Shown one piece after another: positions 29,496-40,740 of a stretch of 64,000 bases of DNA (position 1 is the stretch's first letter; each line of letters begins with the position of its first letter). This DNA is from Oscillibacter valericigenes. Lineage in GTDB: Bacteria; Bacillota; Clostridia; Oscillospirales; Oscillospiraceae. The notes under the pieces were generated by a model that worked only from the letters and a program-made list of their open reading frames with translations, searched no databases and was not told where the DNA came from. The position numbers and the translations under genes were made by a program. Location: the NCBI RefSeq assembly GCF_021531435.1, contig NZ_JAFBIS010000003.1:1-64000 (forward strand). Direction: 5' to 3'.

Positions 29496-31922
29496 TTATT
29501 TATGGGACACGTGCCAGATGTTGTCCGCGTACTCCGCCACGGCCCGGTCGGCGGCAAAAATGCCGCTGCGGGCGATGTTGTGGAGGCTCATGCGGTTCCA
29601 CTTCTCCCGGTCGGCGTAGGTCTCCACCATGCGCTTTTCCGCCTGGCAGTACGCCTGGAAATCCGCCAGGAGCAGGTACTCGTCGGCAGGGCTGCCGCCG
29701 CTGCCAAACAGCAGGCGCTGATACAGATCCTCATACCGCACGCCGTCCCGGAAGCCGGCCCGGAGCGCGTCCAGGCAGCGGCGCAGCTTCTCGTCCCGGT
29801 TGTACAGGCGCTGGGGCACATAGCCCTCCCGTTTCAGGCGCTCCACCTCGTCGGCGTGGAGGCCGAAGAGGAACATATTCTCGTCGCCCAGCACATCATG
29901 CATCTCCACATTGGCGCCGTCCAGGGTGCCGATGGTCAGGGCGCCGTTCATCATAAACTTCATGTTGCCGGTGCCGCTGGCCTCCTTGCCGGCGGTGGAG
30001 ATCTGCTGGCTGACCTCGCTGGCGGGCATCAGGTGCTCGGCCAGGGAGACCCGGTAGTTCTCCAGGAACACCACCTGCAGCTTATCCTTACAGATGGGAT
30101 CGTGGGCGATCTGGTCCGCCAGGGAATTGATCAGCTGGATGATGCGCTTGGCCACGGCGTAGCCGGGAGCGGCCTTGGCGCCGAACAGGAACGTATGGGG
30201 CTGGGTAATGGCGTTGGGGTCGTCCTGCAGCTGCTGATACAGGGCGATGATATGCAGCACGTTCAGCAGCTGGCGCTTATACTCGTGGAGCCGCTTGACC
30301 TGCACGTCGAAAATGGCGTCGGGGTTCAGGATCACGCCCCGGCTGCGCTTGGCGTGGTTGGCGAAGGCCACCTTGTTCTGGTGCTTGATCTCCGCCAGAC
30401 GCTCCAGCACGGCCTTGTCGTCGGCGTAGTCGTCCAGCTTCCGCAGCGTCAGGGGGTGCATCAGGTAATCGTCCCCGCCCGTCAGGTCCCGGATGAGGCC
30501 GTCCAGACCGGGGTTGATCTCGCTGAGCCAGCGGCGGTGGTCGATGCCGTTGGTAACGTTCTGGAACTTCCAGGGCTCCATGCCACAGGCGTCCTTGAAC
30601 ACATCCTTCTTCAAAATCTCGGAGTGAAGGCCGCTGACGCCGTTGACGGCCATGCCGCCGGCGATGCACAGGTTCGCCATGCGGACCTCGCCGCCCCAGA
30701 TGATGGCCATGTTCTGGGTCTTGGCGGGGTCGTGGTAGAAATTCTCCACCTTCCGCTGCCAGCGGGCGGAGATCTCCTGAATGATCTGCCAGATACGGGG
30801 CAGCAGCGTCTCCATCAGGCTCTGGGGCCAGCGCTCCAGGGCCTCCGCCAGGACGGTGTGGTTCGTGTAGGCTACGGACTTGGTGGTGATCTCCCAGGCC
30901 TCGTCCCAGTTCATACCGGCCTCGTCGATGAAAATGCGCATCAGCTCCGGCACCACCAGCGCGGGATGGGTGTCGTTGATCTGGATGACGTTCTTCTCGT
31001 GGAAGTTTTTCAGGGTGCCGTAGGTGTCCAGGTGCTTAGTGGCAATGGACTGGACCGTGGCGGACACGAAGAAATACTGCTGCTTCAGGCGCAGGGACTT
31101 GCCCTCATAGTGGTTGTCCTCGGGGTACAGCACCTTGGCGATGGTCTCCGCCATGGCCTCCTCCTCGGCGGCCTTCAGGTACTCGCCCCGGGAGAACAGG
31201 GACATGTCCACGGGCTTAGTGGCCCGGGCGTCCCACAGGCGCAGGGTGTTGACGTGGTTGGTGTCGTAGCCCGCCACCACCATGTCGCAGGGCACGGCCA
31301 GCACCGCCGTGGCGTTTTCGTTGACGGTGTGCAGGTGGCCGTCGGCCCAGAACTCCCGCAGGGTGCCGCCAAAGTGGACGGTCTGGGCCTCCTCGGGCTT
31401 GGGCAGCAGCCAGGCGGCGCCAAGGTCCTTCCAGTTGTCGGGCAGCTCCACCTGCTGGCCCTCCACGATCTTCTGCTTGAAGATGCCCAGCTCATAGCAG
31501 ATGGAGTAGCCGGTGGCGGGGATCTCCAGCGTGGTCATAGAGTCCAGATAGCAGGCGGCCAGGCGGCCCAGTCCGCCGTTGCCCAGGCCCGCGTCCGGCT
31601 CCAGCTCAAAGATGTCCGCCGCCTTGAAGCCTAGGTTTTCCAGGGCCTCCCGCAGCTGGGGCAGCACATTCAGGTTGTAGGCGTTCTTCATCAGGCTGCG
31701 GCCCATCAGGAACTCCAGAGACAGGTAGTGGACCTGCTTCTTCTGCTCCCGGCGGGTCTGTTTGTTGGTCTCCACACCCCGGATGGCCATGACGTCCCGG
31801 AGCACCAGGGCGCTGGCCTTCATCATCTCCTGGTCGGTGGCCTCCTCCGGCGTCTTGCCGAAGTTCAGCATCAGTTTCGCGGTCAGCGCCTCTTCCAGCG
31901 TTTTCGTGGTAAATGGTGTCAT
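29496..31922 (-). CDS. glgP: glycogen/starch/alpha-glucan phosphorylase
   Basis: 808 residues, normal length. Releases glucose-1-phosphate from glycogen using pyridoxal phosphate. Motifs: YLSLEFLMGRSL, DAGLGNGGLGRLAACYLDS, INDTHPALVVPELMRI, VKRLHEYKRQLLN, and the PLP-binding EASGTGNMKFMMNGA. Last gene of glgBCDAP, nine bases after glgA, so breakdown is co-expressed with synthesis. Confidence 0.96.
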   Translation of the reverse strand: MTPFTTKTLEEALTAKLMLNFGKTPEEATDQEMMKASALVLRDVMAIRGVETNKQTRREQKKQVHYLSLEFLMGRSLMKNAYNLNVLPQLREALENLGFKAADIFELEPDAGLGNGGLGRLAACYLDSMTTLEIPATGYSICYELGIFKQKIVEGQQVELPDNWKDLGAAWLLPKPEEAQTVHFGGTLREFWADGHLHTVNENATAVLAVPCDMVVAGYDTNHVNTLRLWDARATKPVDMSLFSRGEYLKAAEEEAMAETIAKVLYPEDNHYEGKSLRLKQQYFFVSATVQSIATKHLDTYGTLKNFHEKNVIQINDTHPALVVPELMRIFIDEAGMNWDEAWEITTKSVAYTNHTVLAEALERWPQSLMETLLPRIWQIIQEISARWQRKVENFYHDPAKTQNMAIIWGGEVRMANLCIAGGMAVNGVSGLHSEILKKDVFKDACGMEPWKFQNVTNGIDHRRWLSEINPGLDGLIRDLTGGDDYLMHPLTLRKLDDYADDKAVLERLAEIKHQNKVAFANHAKRSRGVILNPDAIFDVQVKRLHEYKRQLLNVLHIIALYQQLQDDPNAITQPHTFLFGAKAAPGYAVAKRIIQLINSLADQIAHDPICKDKLQVVFLENYRVSLAEHLMPASEVSQQISTAGKEASGTGNMKFMMNGALTIGTLDGANVEMHDVLGDENMFLFGLHADEVERLKREGYVPQRLYNRDEKLRRCLDALRAGFRDGVRYEDLYQRLLFGSGGSPADEYLLLADFQAYCQAEKRMVETYADREKWNRMSLHNIARSGIFAADRAVAEYADNIWHVSHK

Positions 31923-31931
31923 CGCTTTTCC

Positions 31932-33734
31932 TTACTCTGCCGGCTTCTCCTTTTTGTCTTTTGCGGCAGGCCCTTTCTTTTTGGTCTCTTTCTTAGCGGC
32001 GGTCTTTTTGACAGGTGCCTTCTTCTCCGGCTTTTCCGCCGGTTTTTCATCTTTTTTTGCCCTTTTTGCAGATCTTTTTGCCGTTTTCTTCGCGGGAGCC
32101 TTCGGCTTCTCCTTCGCGGCGGGAGCGGTCTCCTCAACAATGGGAGCAGCCTCCTCGACAACGGGAGCGGGCTCCTCAACAGCAGGGGCAGCCTCCTCCA
32201 CGGCAGGCGCGGGCTCCTCGACAACGGGAGCGGGCTCCTCAACAGCAGGCGCGGATTCCTCTACGACGGAAGCAGGTTCCTCCGCCACAGGAGGCCAGGG
32301 CTGGCCGGTGATGTTGGCATAGATGCGCAGGTATTCTCTGGCGCTGCGGGCCCAGCTGAAGTCGCACTTCATGGCCCGCTTGCGCAGGCGGCTGAAGGCG
32401 TCGGGATAGTCCTTGTACAGGTACACGGCCTCCCGGATGACATACAGCATGTCGCCGCTGGCGTAGTTGGCGAAGGTGAACCCGTTGCCGGCGTCCCGCC
32501 AGGCCTCATAGGGCTGGACGGTGTCCTTCAATCCGCCTGTCTCCCGGACGATGGGCACCGTGCCGTAGCGCATGGCGATCATCTGGCTCAGGCCGCAGGG
32601 CTCGCTCTTGGAGGGCATCAGGAACAGGTCGGCGCCGGCGTAAATGGCCATGGACAGCTCCTCGTTATAGTCCAGACGCACCGCCATGCGGCCGTGATAC
32701 TGCTGGGCCGCCCAGTGGAAGAACTCCTCGTACTTCCGGTCGCCCTTGCCGAGAATGACAAGCTGCATTGGAAGTTCCATCATATCATGAAGAACTTCAC
32801 AAATCAAGTCCAAACCCTTGTGGGACACCAGACGGCTGACGATGGCCACGATGGGCACATGGGGCTCCTCCCGCAATCCCATCATCCGCTGCAGGGCCGC
32901 CTTATCAGTATCCTTGCCCGCCAGGTCGTCCACGGAGTAATTGGCGGTGATGCGCTGGTCGGCGGCGGGGTCGTACAGCTTCATGTCGATGCCGTTGAGC
33001 ACGCCGGAGAGCTTGTACTCACAGCGGCGCATGATGTTCTCCAGCCGGTGGGCAAAGTAGGACATTTTCAGCTCGTTGGCGTAGGTGGGAGACACGGCGT
33101 TGATGGCGTCGGCGCACAGGATGGCGCCCTTCATCAGGTTCACGTCGCCGTCCATAATGATCGTGCCGTCGTCCGCCCAGCCGTGGTCCAGGCCGAACAG
33201 GTCGCCCAGGGTCTGCATCCCGAAGCGTCCCTGATACTCGATGTTGTGGATGGTCAGGGCCGTCTTGATGGAGCGGTAGCGGTCCTCCCGCACGCCGTCA
33301 TCCTTCAGGTAGATGGGCACCAGGGCGGTCTGCCAGTCGTTGCAGTGGATGACCTCGGGCCAGAACTTGAAATGGGGCAGCATCCGCACGATGGCCCGGG
33401 AGAAGAAGCCGAACCGCTCGCCGTCGTCGATGTATCCATACAGGTCGGGGCGGAGGAAATACTGCTCGTTGTCCAGGAAATACCAGGTCACGCCGTCCTT
33501 CTCCAGGGAGAACAGGCCGCAGTAGCTGTGCCGCCAGGCCAGGTCCACATAGTCGTAGCACTCGAATTTCAGCTGGCTGCCGAAGCGCTCCTTCACCCGC
33601 TGGTACAGGGGCAGCACCACGGCCACCTCCGCGCCCTGCTCCGCCAGAGCCGGGGGCAGAGAGCCGGCCACATCCGCCAGGCCTCCGGTCTTACAAAAAG
33701 GGACAGCCTCACTGGTCGCATACAAAATTTTCAT
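31932..33734 (-). CDS. glgA: glycogen synthase with long low-complexity C-terminal tail
   Basis: 600 residues; the family norm is about 480. ADP-glucose-dependent GT5 synthase: N-terminal KTGGLADVAGSLP loop, HNIEYQGRFG, GVLNGID, KGLDLICEVL, and the C-terminal MPSKSEPCGLSQMIAMRYG and REAVYLY. From about residue 480 the protein changes to repeats of VEEPAP/VEEAAP (acidic) followed by a Lys/Ala tail (KKTAKRSAKRAKKDEKP..KKTAAKKETKKK). The reading frame and stop are intact, so the tail is real; its role is unknown. Confidence 0.95.
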   Translation of the reverse strand: MKILYATSEAVPFCKTGGLADVAGSLPPALAEQGAEVAVVLPLYQRVKERFGSQLKFECYDYVDLAWRHSYCGLFSLEKDGVTWYFLDNEQYFLRPDLYGYIDDGERFGFFSRAIVRMLPHFKFWPEVIHCNDWQTALVPIYLKDDGVREDRYRSIKTALTIHNIEYQGRFGMQTLGDLFGLDHGWADDGTIIMDGDVNLMKGAILCADAINAVSPTYANELKMSYFAHRLENIMRRCEYKLSGVLNGIDMKLYDPAADQRITANYSVDDLAGKDTDKAALQRMMGLREEPHVPIVAIVSRLVSHKGLDLICEVLHDMMELPMQLVILGKGDRKYEEFFHWAAQQYHGRMAVRLDYNEELSMAIYAGADLFLMPSKSEPCGLSQMIAMRYGTVPIVRETGGLKDTVQPYEAWRDAGNGFTFANYASGDMLYVIREAVYLYKDYPDAFSRLRKRAMKCDFSWARSAREYLRIYANITGQPWPPVAEEPASVVEESAPAVEEPAPVVEEPAPAVEEAAPAVEEPAPVVEEAAPIVEETAPAAKEKPKAPAKKTAKRSAKRAKKDEKPAEKPEKKAPVKKTAAKKETKKKGPAAKDKKEKPAE

Positions 33735-33785
33735 AAGTAAACTCCTTTTCTGATTGCTGGGAAACTTCCAATACCTCTTCCGCTC

Positions 33786-33837
33786 CGCCGGAAAACCGGC
33801 GGAAAATCCGCAAGGGGGAGTAGCACGCTCCCCCTTG
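33786..33837. repeat. two hairpins between glgD and glgA
   Basis: Stems CCGCCGG..CCGGCGG (33786-33803) and a perfect 10-bp CAAGGGGGAG / CTCCCCCTTG (33811-33820 with 33828-33837). No U-tract. They occupy the only wide gap in the operon and may be mRNA processing or stabilising elements. Confidence 0.6.
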
Positions 33838-33844
33838 CAGACGT

Positions 33845-34950
33845 TTAAACAATACTGCCCTTGGCCAGAACGATGGGGTAGGTGGCGTGGCCCATCAGGG
33901 TGCGGTCCGCCAGGACCTCCACATCCTTATCCGCGATGATATAGGAAAGCTGCGCGTTCTTCCGCACCACGTCCTCCTTGAACAGGACGCAGTTGCGCAC
34001 CACGGCGCCTTCCTCCACCACCACGCCGGGGAACAGGACGGAATTCTCCACCGTGCCCTCGATGCGGCAGCCGTCGGCCACCAGGGAATTCACACAGCGG
34101 CCATTTGCCCCTACGTAAGTGGAGGGCTTGTCGGCGCCCTTGGCCCGGATGGGCCGCTCCGGGGTAAACAGCTCCGCCCGGATGGCGGGGTCCAGCAGCT
34201 GCATGCTGCGGTCGTAATACTCCTGCACGGAGCGGATCTGGGCCGCGAAGCCGCCCCAGACGTAGCTGTGCAGGTACAGGGAATCCTTCCGGGTCTGCAG
34301 CTCCTTCCGCCAGCTGAACTGGTCCCGGGCGGAGCACTCGTCCACGATCTCGCACAGCAGCTTCTTGGAGAGGATGTACACCTCCAGGCCCCGGTAGCCC
34401 CGGGGGGTATGCAGGTGGTAGAGGACCTCGGTGATGCGGCCGTCCCGGTTCATCTCGAAATAGGTGCCGTCCTCGGTGGCGAAGCTGTCGTTCCCACAGA
34501 CCACGGTCACGTCCGCGCCGGACTTGATGTGGCTTTCAAAAATGTCCGTCATGGGCAGGTTCACCACCAGGTCGCCGTCCATCAGGGCCACATAATCCTG
34601 CCGGATCTCGTCTAGGTAGGTGCGGACGCCCGCCAGGGCCTCGATCTTGCCCCGGAAGGGCATGACGCCCCAGTCCTTCTGATAGTTGAAGGGAGGCAGG
34701 ATGCGCAGGCCGCCGCGCTTGCGGCTCAGGTCCCACACCTTGCCGGTGCCCAGGTGGTCCAGCATGCTCTGATACCGGCCGTTGAGCACGATGCCCACAT
34801 CGGTGACGCCGGCGTTCACCAGGTTGGACAGGGCGAAGTCCACCGCCCGGTAGCGGCCGCCGAAGGGGATGGACGCCGCGGAGCGGATCTCGCCCAGCTC
34901 CCGCAGGTCGTTGCGCTTTTCATAGGAAAAGATGATACCGTGCAGTCCGT

Positions 34951-34954
<4 letters not shown>
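33845..34954 (-). CDS. glgD: glucose-1-phosphate adenylyltransferase subunit GlgD
   Basis: 369 residues. Nucleotidyltransferase fold with [30 protein letters not shown] plus a left-handed beta-helix end ([33 protein letters not shown]). The usual GGxGTRL signature is absent at its N-terminus ([20 protein letters not shown]), as expected of the non-catalytic or regulatory GlgD of Firmicutes that forms heterotetramers with GlgC. Overlaps glgC by four bases. Confidence 0.93.
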
Positions 34955-36155
<1,201 letters not shown>

Positions 36156-36159
<4 letters not shown>

Positions 36160-38087
36160 GGTTTCTCCAGCTCCTTTGCCTCTTTTTTCTTCCTGGGCTT
36201 GGGTAATTTGCCTTCACCCCGCAGGAACACCGCGCCGAAGGCCGGGATGCGGATGGCCGCGGACTGCTCCTTGCCGTGGGAGGGGATGCGCTCCACCAGC
36301 ACGGGCTCGGTATCACCGAAGCCGTCTCCGCCGTACTCCACGGCGTCGGTATTGAACACGGGGATATACTTCCGGCGGGCAGGCACGCCCAGCCGGTAGT
36401 TTTCATAGGTGTTGGGCGAGAAGTTGACGGCGCACATCAGGTCCCGGCCCTTCTTGTCCTTGCGCAGGAAGACCACCACGTTGTTCTGGTTGTCGTCGGG
36501 CACCAGCCACTCAAAGCCCTCCCAGCTGAAGTCGATCTCCCACAGGGCCTTTTCCTTTTTGTAGAAGGCGTTGGCGTCCTTGAAGAATTGGTGGATCTTC
36601 TGGTTGACGGGCTTTTCCAGCAGATACCAGTCCAGAGACTGGTTGGAGTTCCACTCCCGCCACTGGCCCAGCTCCGCGCCCATGAACAGCAGCTTCTTGC
36701 CGGGGTGGGCCAGCAGATAGGCGTAGAAGCCCCGGGTGCAGCGGAGCTGGTTTTCGTAGTCGCCGGGCATCTTCCCCACCACGGAGCCCTTCATATGCAC
36801 CACCTCGTCGTGGGAGATGGGCAGGACGAAGTTCTCCGAGAAGGCGTACATCATGGAGAAGGTGATGTCCTTGTGGTGATACTGGCGGAACCAGGGGTCC
36901 ATCTTCAGGTAGTGGCACATGTCGTTCATCCAGCCCATGTTCCACTTCAGGTTGAAGCCTAAGCCCCCGATGTCGGCGGGCCGGGTCACCATGGGCCAGG
37001 CGGTGGATTCCTCGGCGATCATCAGCACGCCGGGGTCCACGGAAAAGGCCATGGCGTTCAGCTCCCGCAGGAAGTCGATGGCCTCCAGATTCTCATGTCC
37101 GCCGTATTTGTTGGGCGTCCAGGCGCCGCCCTGTCGGTCGTAGTCCAGATACAGCATGGACGCCACGGCGTCCACCCGCAGGCCGTCGATGTGATATTCC
37201 TCCAGCCAGAACCGGGCGGAGGAGAACAGGAAGCTCTTGACCTCGGGACGGCCGTAGTCAAAGACCCGGGTGCCCCAGGAGGCGTGCTCCCACTTGTTGG
37301 GGTCGCTGTACTCGTAGCAGCAGCTGCCGTCGAACTGGTAGAGGCCCTGCTCGTCCTTGCAGAAGTGGGCGGGCACCCAGTCCAGAATGACGGAGATGCC
37401 GTTTTTGTGCATGTGGTCCACGAACCACATGAAGTCATGGGGCGTGCCGAACCGGGAGGTGGGGGCGAAATACCCGGTGCTCTGGTAGCCCCAGGAGTCG
37501 TCCAGCGGATGCTCCGTCACCGGCAGCAGCTCGATGGCGGTGTAGCCCATCTCCTTCACGTAGTCCGCCAGCTGTTTGGCCAGATCCCGGTAGTCGATGA
37601 AGTCGCCGTTGTCCCGCCTGCGCCAGGAGCCCAGGTGGACCTCGTAGATATTCAGGGGGGAATCGTAGACCTGGTGCTTCTGCTTTTTCTCCCGGAAGGA
37701 CTTGTCCGTCCATTTGAAGCCGCCGATGTCATACAGCTTGCTGGCGGTGGCGGGCCGGGTCTCCGTGTGGAAACCGTAGGGGTCCGCCTTCATATGTACC
37801 TTGCCGTCGCAGCCCAGGACGGCATATTTATAAGCGGTGTAAGGTTCCAGGCCGGGGATGAAACCCTCCCAGATCTCTCCCTTCCGGGTGAGGCGGTTCG
37901 CGTCCTGGTTCCAGCCGTTGAAGTCTCCGACCACGGACACGCTCTGGGCGTGGGGCGCCCAGACCCGGAACATCCATCCGGCCTTCCCTCTCCGTTCGGC
38001 CGGATGGGCGCCGAACCAGCGCCACCCGTCGGTCAGCGTGCCGCCATGGAACAGCGCGGCCTGATCGTCTTTTGCGTTTTTCGCCAT
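36156..38087 (-). CDS. glgB: 1,4-alpha-glucan branching enzyme
   Basis: 643 residues. Introduces alpha-1,6 branches. N-terminal CBM48 ([21 protein letters not shown]), then the GH13 barrel: [22 protein letters not shown] (nucleophile Asp), [10 protein letters not shown] (acid Glu), [12 protein letters not shown] (third Asp). A short basic C-terminus ([15 protein letters not shown]) extends past the normal end. First gene of the operon, with a clear promoter at 38177-38205. Confidence 0.96.
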
Positions 38088-38176
38088 GAGTGCTCCTCTC
38101 CCCGCCGGATGCCCGGGGGTCTTTCGTTGTTTATTTGCAGAATTTTCCTATGGGCACAGTGCGTTGTATTATATAT

Positions 38177-38205
38177 ATTATACGTCCTGCCCGAAAAAGC
38201 GTCAA
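38177..38205 (-). promoter_or_regulatory. glgBCDAP operon promoter
   Basis: TTGACG (38200-38205), 17-base spacer, TATAAT (38177-38182) on the minus strand. Confidence 0.85.
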
Positions 38206-38349
38206 GGACAGTCCCGTCAAAAAAGAGCTGTTCTTTTGGTTTATTCAGCCAATTTCTTTGCCATTTTCACGATATTTTTTGTTTACCTTTAGCAAATTTT
38301 TCAAATCTTTCCACGATTTTACAGCCTTTTTACTTTCCCGGACCTCTTA

Positions 38350-38378
38350 TTGATTTTACCGTGTCTGTCTGTTACAAT
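38350..38378 (+). promoter_or_regulatory. TauE-gene promoter
   Basis: TTGATT (38350-38355), 17-base spacer, TACAAT (38373-38378). Confidence 0.75.
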
Positions 38379-38418
38379 AAGTTGAATTTTGTCATATCCC
38401 TTCGGAGGTCTCATTTTT

Positions 38419-39243
38419 ATGCTGGACAACGTGGTCTCCCTGTTTACCAACTTCAAGGTGGAGGGCTTTCCCCTGTGGGTGATCCTTCTCATCTGCGCAG
38501 GCGTTTTCCTGGCTTCCTTTATGGACGCTATCGCCGGAGGCGGCGGCATCATCTCCGTGCCCACCTACCTCATCGCTTTCTCCGGTCTGCCCGCCTATTA
38601 CGCCCTGGGCACCAACAAGCTCTCGGCGGGCATCGGGACGGTGTTCTCCACCGCCCGGTTCATCAAAAACGGATATGTGAACTGGCGGCTGGTCACTCCC
38701 GCCATCTTCCTGGCGCTGCTGGGCTCCATGGGCGGCACCTGGCTCCAGCTCCGCACCCCGGATGTGATTTTGAAATACCTGCTGCTGGTGGTCCTGCCGG
38801 TGGTGGCCTTCGTCACGCTGCGGAACCGGGAGTGGCCCGACGAGCCGGGCAAGATGGACTTCAAAAAGCAGGCCGCCATCGTTTGGGCAGGCGCCCTGGC
38901 CATCGGCATTTACGACGGGTATTACGGCCCCGGCACCGGCACCTTTCTGATGCTCATTTTCATCCGCCTTGCTAAAATGGACACCCGCCATGCCGCCGGC
39001 AGCGCCAAGGTCATCAACCTGTCCTCCAATATCGGCAGCCTGTGCGCTGCTCTGGCGGCCGGCAAGGTGTTCGTCGGCGTGGGGTTGATCGCCTCTGTTG
39101 CCTCCATCGCGGGGCACTATATCGGCTCCGGTCTCGCCATCAAAAACGGCAGCAAAATCGTCCGTCCCACTGTCATCGCCGTTTTGCTTCTGCTGACGCT
39201 GAAGGTGGGCAGTGAGCTGCTGTTCCCCGAATTCTGGAACTGA
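38419..39243 (+). CDS. TauE/SafE-family sulfite/anion exporter
   Basis: 274 residues with about eight membrane helices. The two half-repeats carry FMDAIAGGGGIISVPTYLIAFSGLP and YDGYYGPGTGTFLMLIFIRLAKMD, typical of TauE/SafE (DUF81) permeases that export small anions such as sulfite or sulfoacetate. The start is the ATG 38419 after CGGAGG. Monocistronic, closed by a terminator. Confidence 0.9.
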   Translation: MLDNVVSLFTNFKVEGFPLWVILLICAGVFLASFMDAIAGGGGIISVPTYLIAFSGLPAYYALGTNKLSAGIGTVFSTARFIKNGYVNWRLVTPAIFLALLGSMGGTWLQLRTPDVILKYLLLVVLPVVAFVTLRNREWPDEPGKMDFKKQAAIVWAGALAIGIYDGYYGPGTGTFLMLIFIRLAKMDTRHAAGSAKVINLSSNIGSLCAALAAGKVFVGVGLIASVASIAGHYIGSGLAIKNGSKIVRPTVIAVLLLLTLKVGSELLFPEFWN

Positions 39244-39278
39244 AGCCCCTTTCCCCGGAAAACTCAATATCCCTACCA

Positions 39279-39305
39279 AAGCCCGACGTCCGCCGGGCTT
39301 TTTTG
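39279..39305 (+). terminator. terminator of the TauE gene
   Basis: Stem AAGCCCG / CGGGCTT then six T. Confidence 0.85.
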
Positions 39306-39397
39306 CGCGCCTCTCCCCTGTTTTTGACCGCCGGGCAGCAGGGAAAAGGGAAAAACGGAACATAATAATGGGGCATCAAACAATGCGAGGTAAGCGT

Positions 39398-40618
39398 ATG
39401 AAAAAAACATGGACCCTCCCCATGCAGATCCTGCTCGCCCTGGTTCTGGGCATCGCGGCCGGCCTGGTCTGCGGGCTCGCGGGCCTCGGCGATTTTACCG
39501 TGAATTACCTGAAGCCCTTCGGCGATATATTTGTCAACCTGCTGAAGTTCATCGTGGTCCCCGTGGTGCTGTTCTCCATGATCGGCGGCATCCTGTCCAT
39601 GGACGACATGAAGAAGGTCGGCGCCGCCGGCGTCAGGACCGTGGCCTATTTCCTGTGCAGCACCGCCGTCGCCTGCGTCATCGGCCTGGCGCTGGCAAGC
39701 CTCTTCGACAGCGCCGGCCTGTTTCCCAACCTGGCCGGCGATGCCCAGTCCGCCGAATATGAGGCCGCGGAGTACGGCGGCTTCCTGTCCACTCTGGTCT
39801 CCATTTTTCCCACCAACATGTGGCAGTCCTTCTCCAGCGCCAACATGCTGCAGGTCATTGTCATCGCCCTGCTTTTCGGCGGCTCCATCATGGCCGCCGG
39901 TGAAAAGGCCAGACTGTGCCGGGACATCGTGGCCTCCGTCTACGCCGTGATCGAAAAGCTGATGGCCTTCGTCATCGGCCTGGCCCCCATCGGCGTGTTC
40001 ACCTATATAGCCTGGGTGGTCGCCACCCAGGGCACCGCCATTCTGGGTTCCCTGGCCCTGGTGCTGCTGTGCGCCTATATCGGCTATATCGTCCACGCCG
40101 TAGTGGTGTACTCCGTTTCCGCCAAGGTCTTTGCCGGCGTCAGTCCCGCCGCCTTCTTCAAGGGCGCTTCTGCCGCCATGATCCTCGCCTTCACCTCCGC
40201 CTCCTCCGCCGCCACCCTGCCGGTGTCCAAGGAGTGCGCCGACAGCATGGGCGCCGACAGCGGCATCTCCGCCTTCGTGCTGCCTCTGGGCGCTACTATC
40301 AACATGGACGGCACCGCCATTTACCAGTGCGTGGCCGCCGTGTTCCTGGCCTCCTGCGCCGGGATGCGCCTGTCCATCGGCCAGATGGCCCTGGTGGTCG
40401 TCACCGCGACCCTGGCCTCTGTCGGCACCGCGGGCGTCTCCGGCGCCGGCATGCTCATGCTGGCTATGGTGCTGGAGGCCATCGGCATCCCCGTGTCCTA
40501 TATCGGTCTCATCGTCGCCGTGGACCGGCTGTTCGACATGGGCCGCACCTGCCTGAATGTCACCGGCGATATTGCCTGTTCCCTGTGCGTTTCCAGGTGG
40601 GCGGGCAAAAAGGCGTAG
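39398..40618 (+). CDS. dicarboxylate/amino acid:cation symporter
   Basis: 406 residues, DAACS family (GltP/DctA-like). It has the serine-rich re-entrant loop AFTSASSAATLPVSKECADSMG, then ATINMDGTAIYQ (NMDGT signature), AGVSGAGMLMLAMVLEAIGIP and DRLFDMGRTCLNVTGD (substrate/cation sites). Takes up C4-dicarboxylates, glutamate or similar with Na+ or H+. GAGG lies eight bases before the ATG at 39398; an earlier ATG at 39369 is possible but weaker. Confidence 0.92.
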   Translation: MKKTWTLPMQILLALVLGIAAGLVCGLAGLGDFTVNYLKPFGDIFVNLLKFIVVPVVLFSMIGGILSMDDMKKVGAAGVRTVAYFLCSTAVACVIGLALASLFDSAGLFPNLAGDAQSAEYEAAEYGGFLSTLVSIFPTNMWQSFSSANMLQVIVIALLFGGSIMAAGEKARLCRDIVASVYAVIEKLMAFVIGLAPIGVFTYIAWVVATQGTAILGSLALVLLCAYIGYIVHAVVVYSVSAKVFAGVSPAAFFKGASAAMILAFTSASSAATLPVSKECADSMGADSGISAFVLPLGATINMDGTAIYQCVAAVFLASCAGMRLSIGQMALVVVTATLASVGTAGVSGAGMLMLAMVLEAIGIPVSYIGLIVAVDRLFDMGRTCLNVTGDIACSLCVSRWAGKKA

Positions 40619-40665
40619 ATCCCGGCACTTTTTCACGGTTTCCAAATATCTCCAGCCGTCCCTCC

Positions 40666-40695
40666 GGCATAAGGCGGAAAATATTGAGGATACTA
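40666..40695 (+). promoter_or_regulatory. possible sigma-G-like promoter of spoVT
   Basis: GGCATA (40666-40671), 18-base spacer, ATACTA (40690-40695). The forespore sigma-G consensus is about TGMATR-17/18-CATACTA; the match is partial, but spoVT is a sigma-G gene in Bacillus. Confidence 0.35.
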
Positions 40696-40740
40696 CCAGT
40701 TGTCAACTGATACAGCAATTCACGAAAAGGAGTTTTCGAT

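Larger units (their letters stand above)
38088..38418. other. divergent promoter region glgB / TauE-type exporter
   Basis: AT-rich, no ORF; holds a vegetative promoter for each side (listed separately). Confidence 0.7.

Noticed and set aside
29502-31634. 710-codon plus-strand frame opposite glgP
   Set aside because: Antisense shadow of glgP, rich in His/Leu/Val/Gly with no protein family motif.
31932-32300. Reading the GlgA tail as a separate gene or a frameshift
   Set aside because: The same frame runs without interruption from the synthase into the tail and ends at one stop; no start or ribosome site lies at the boundary.
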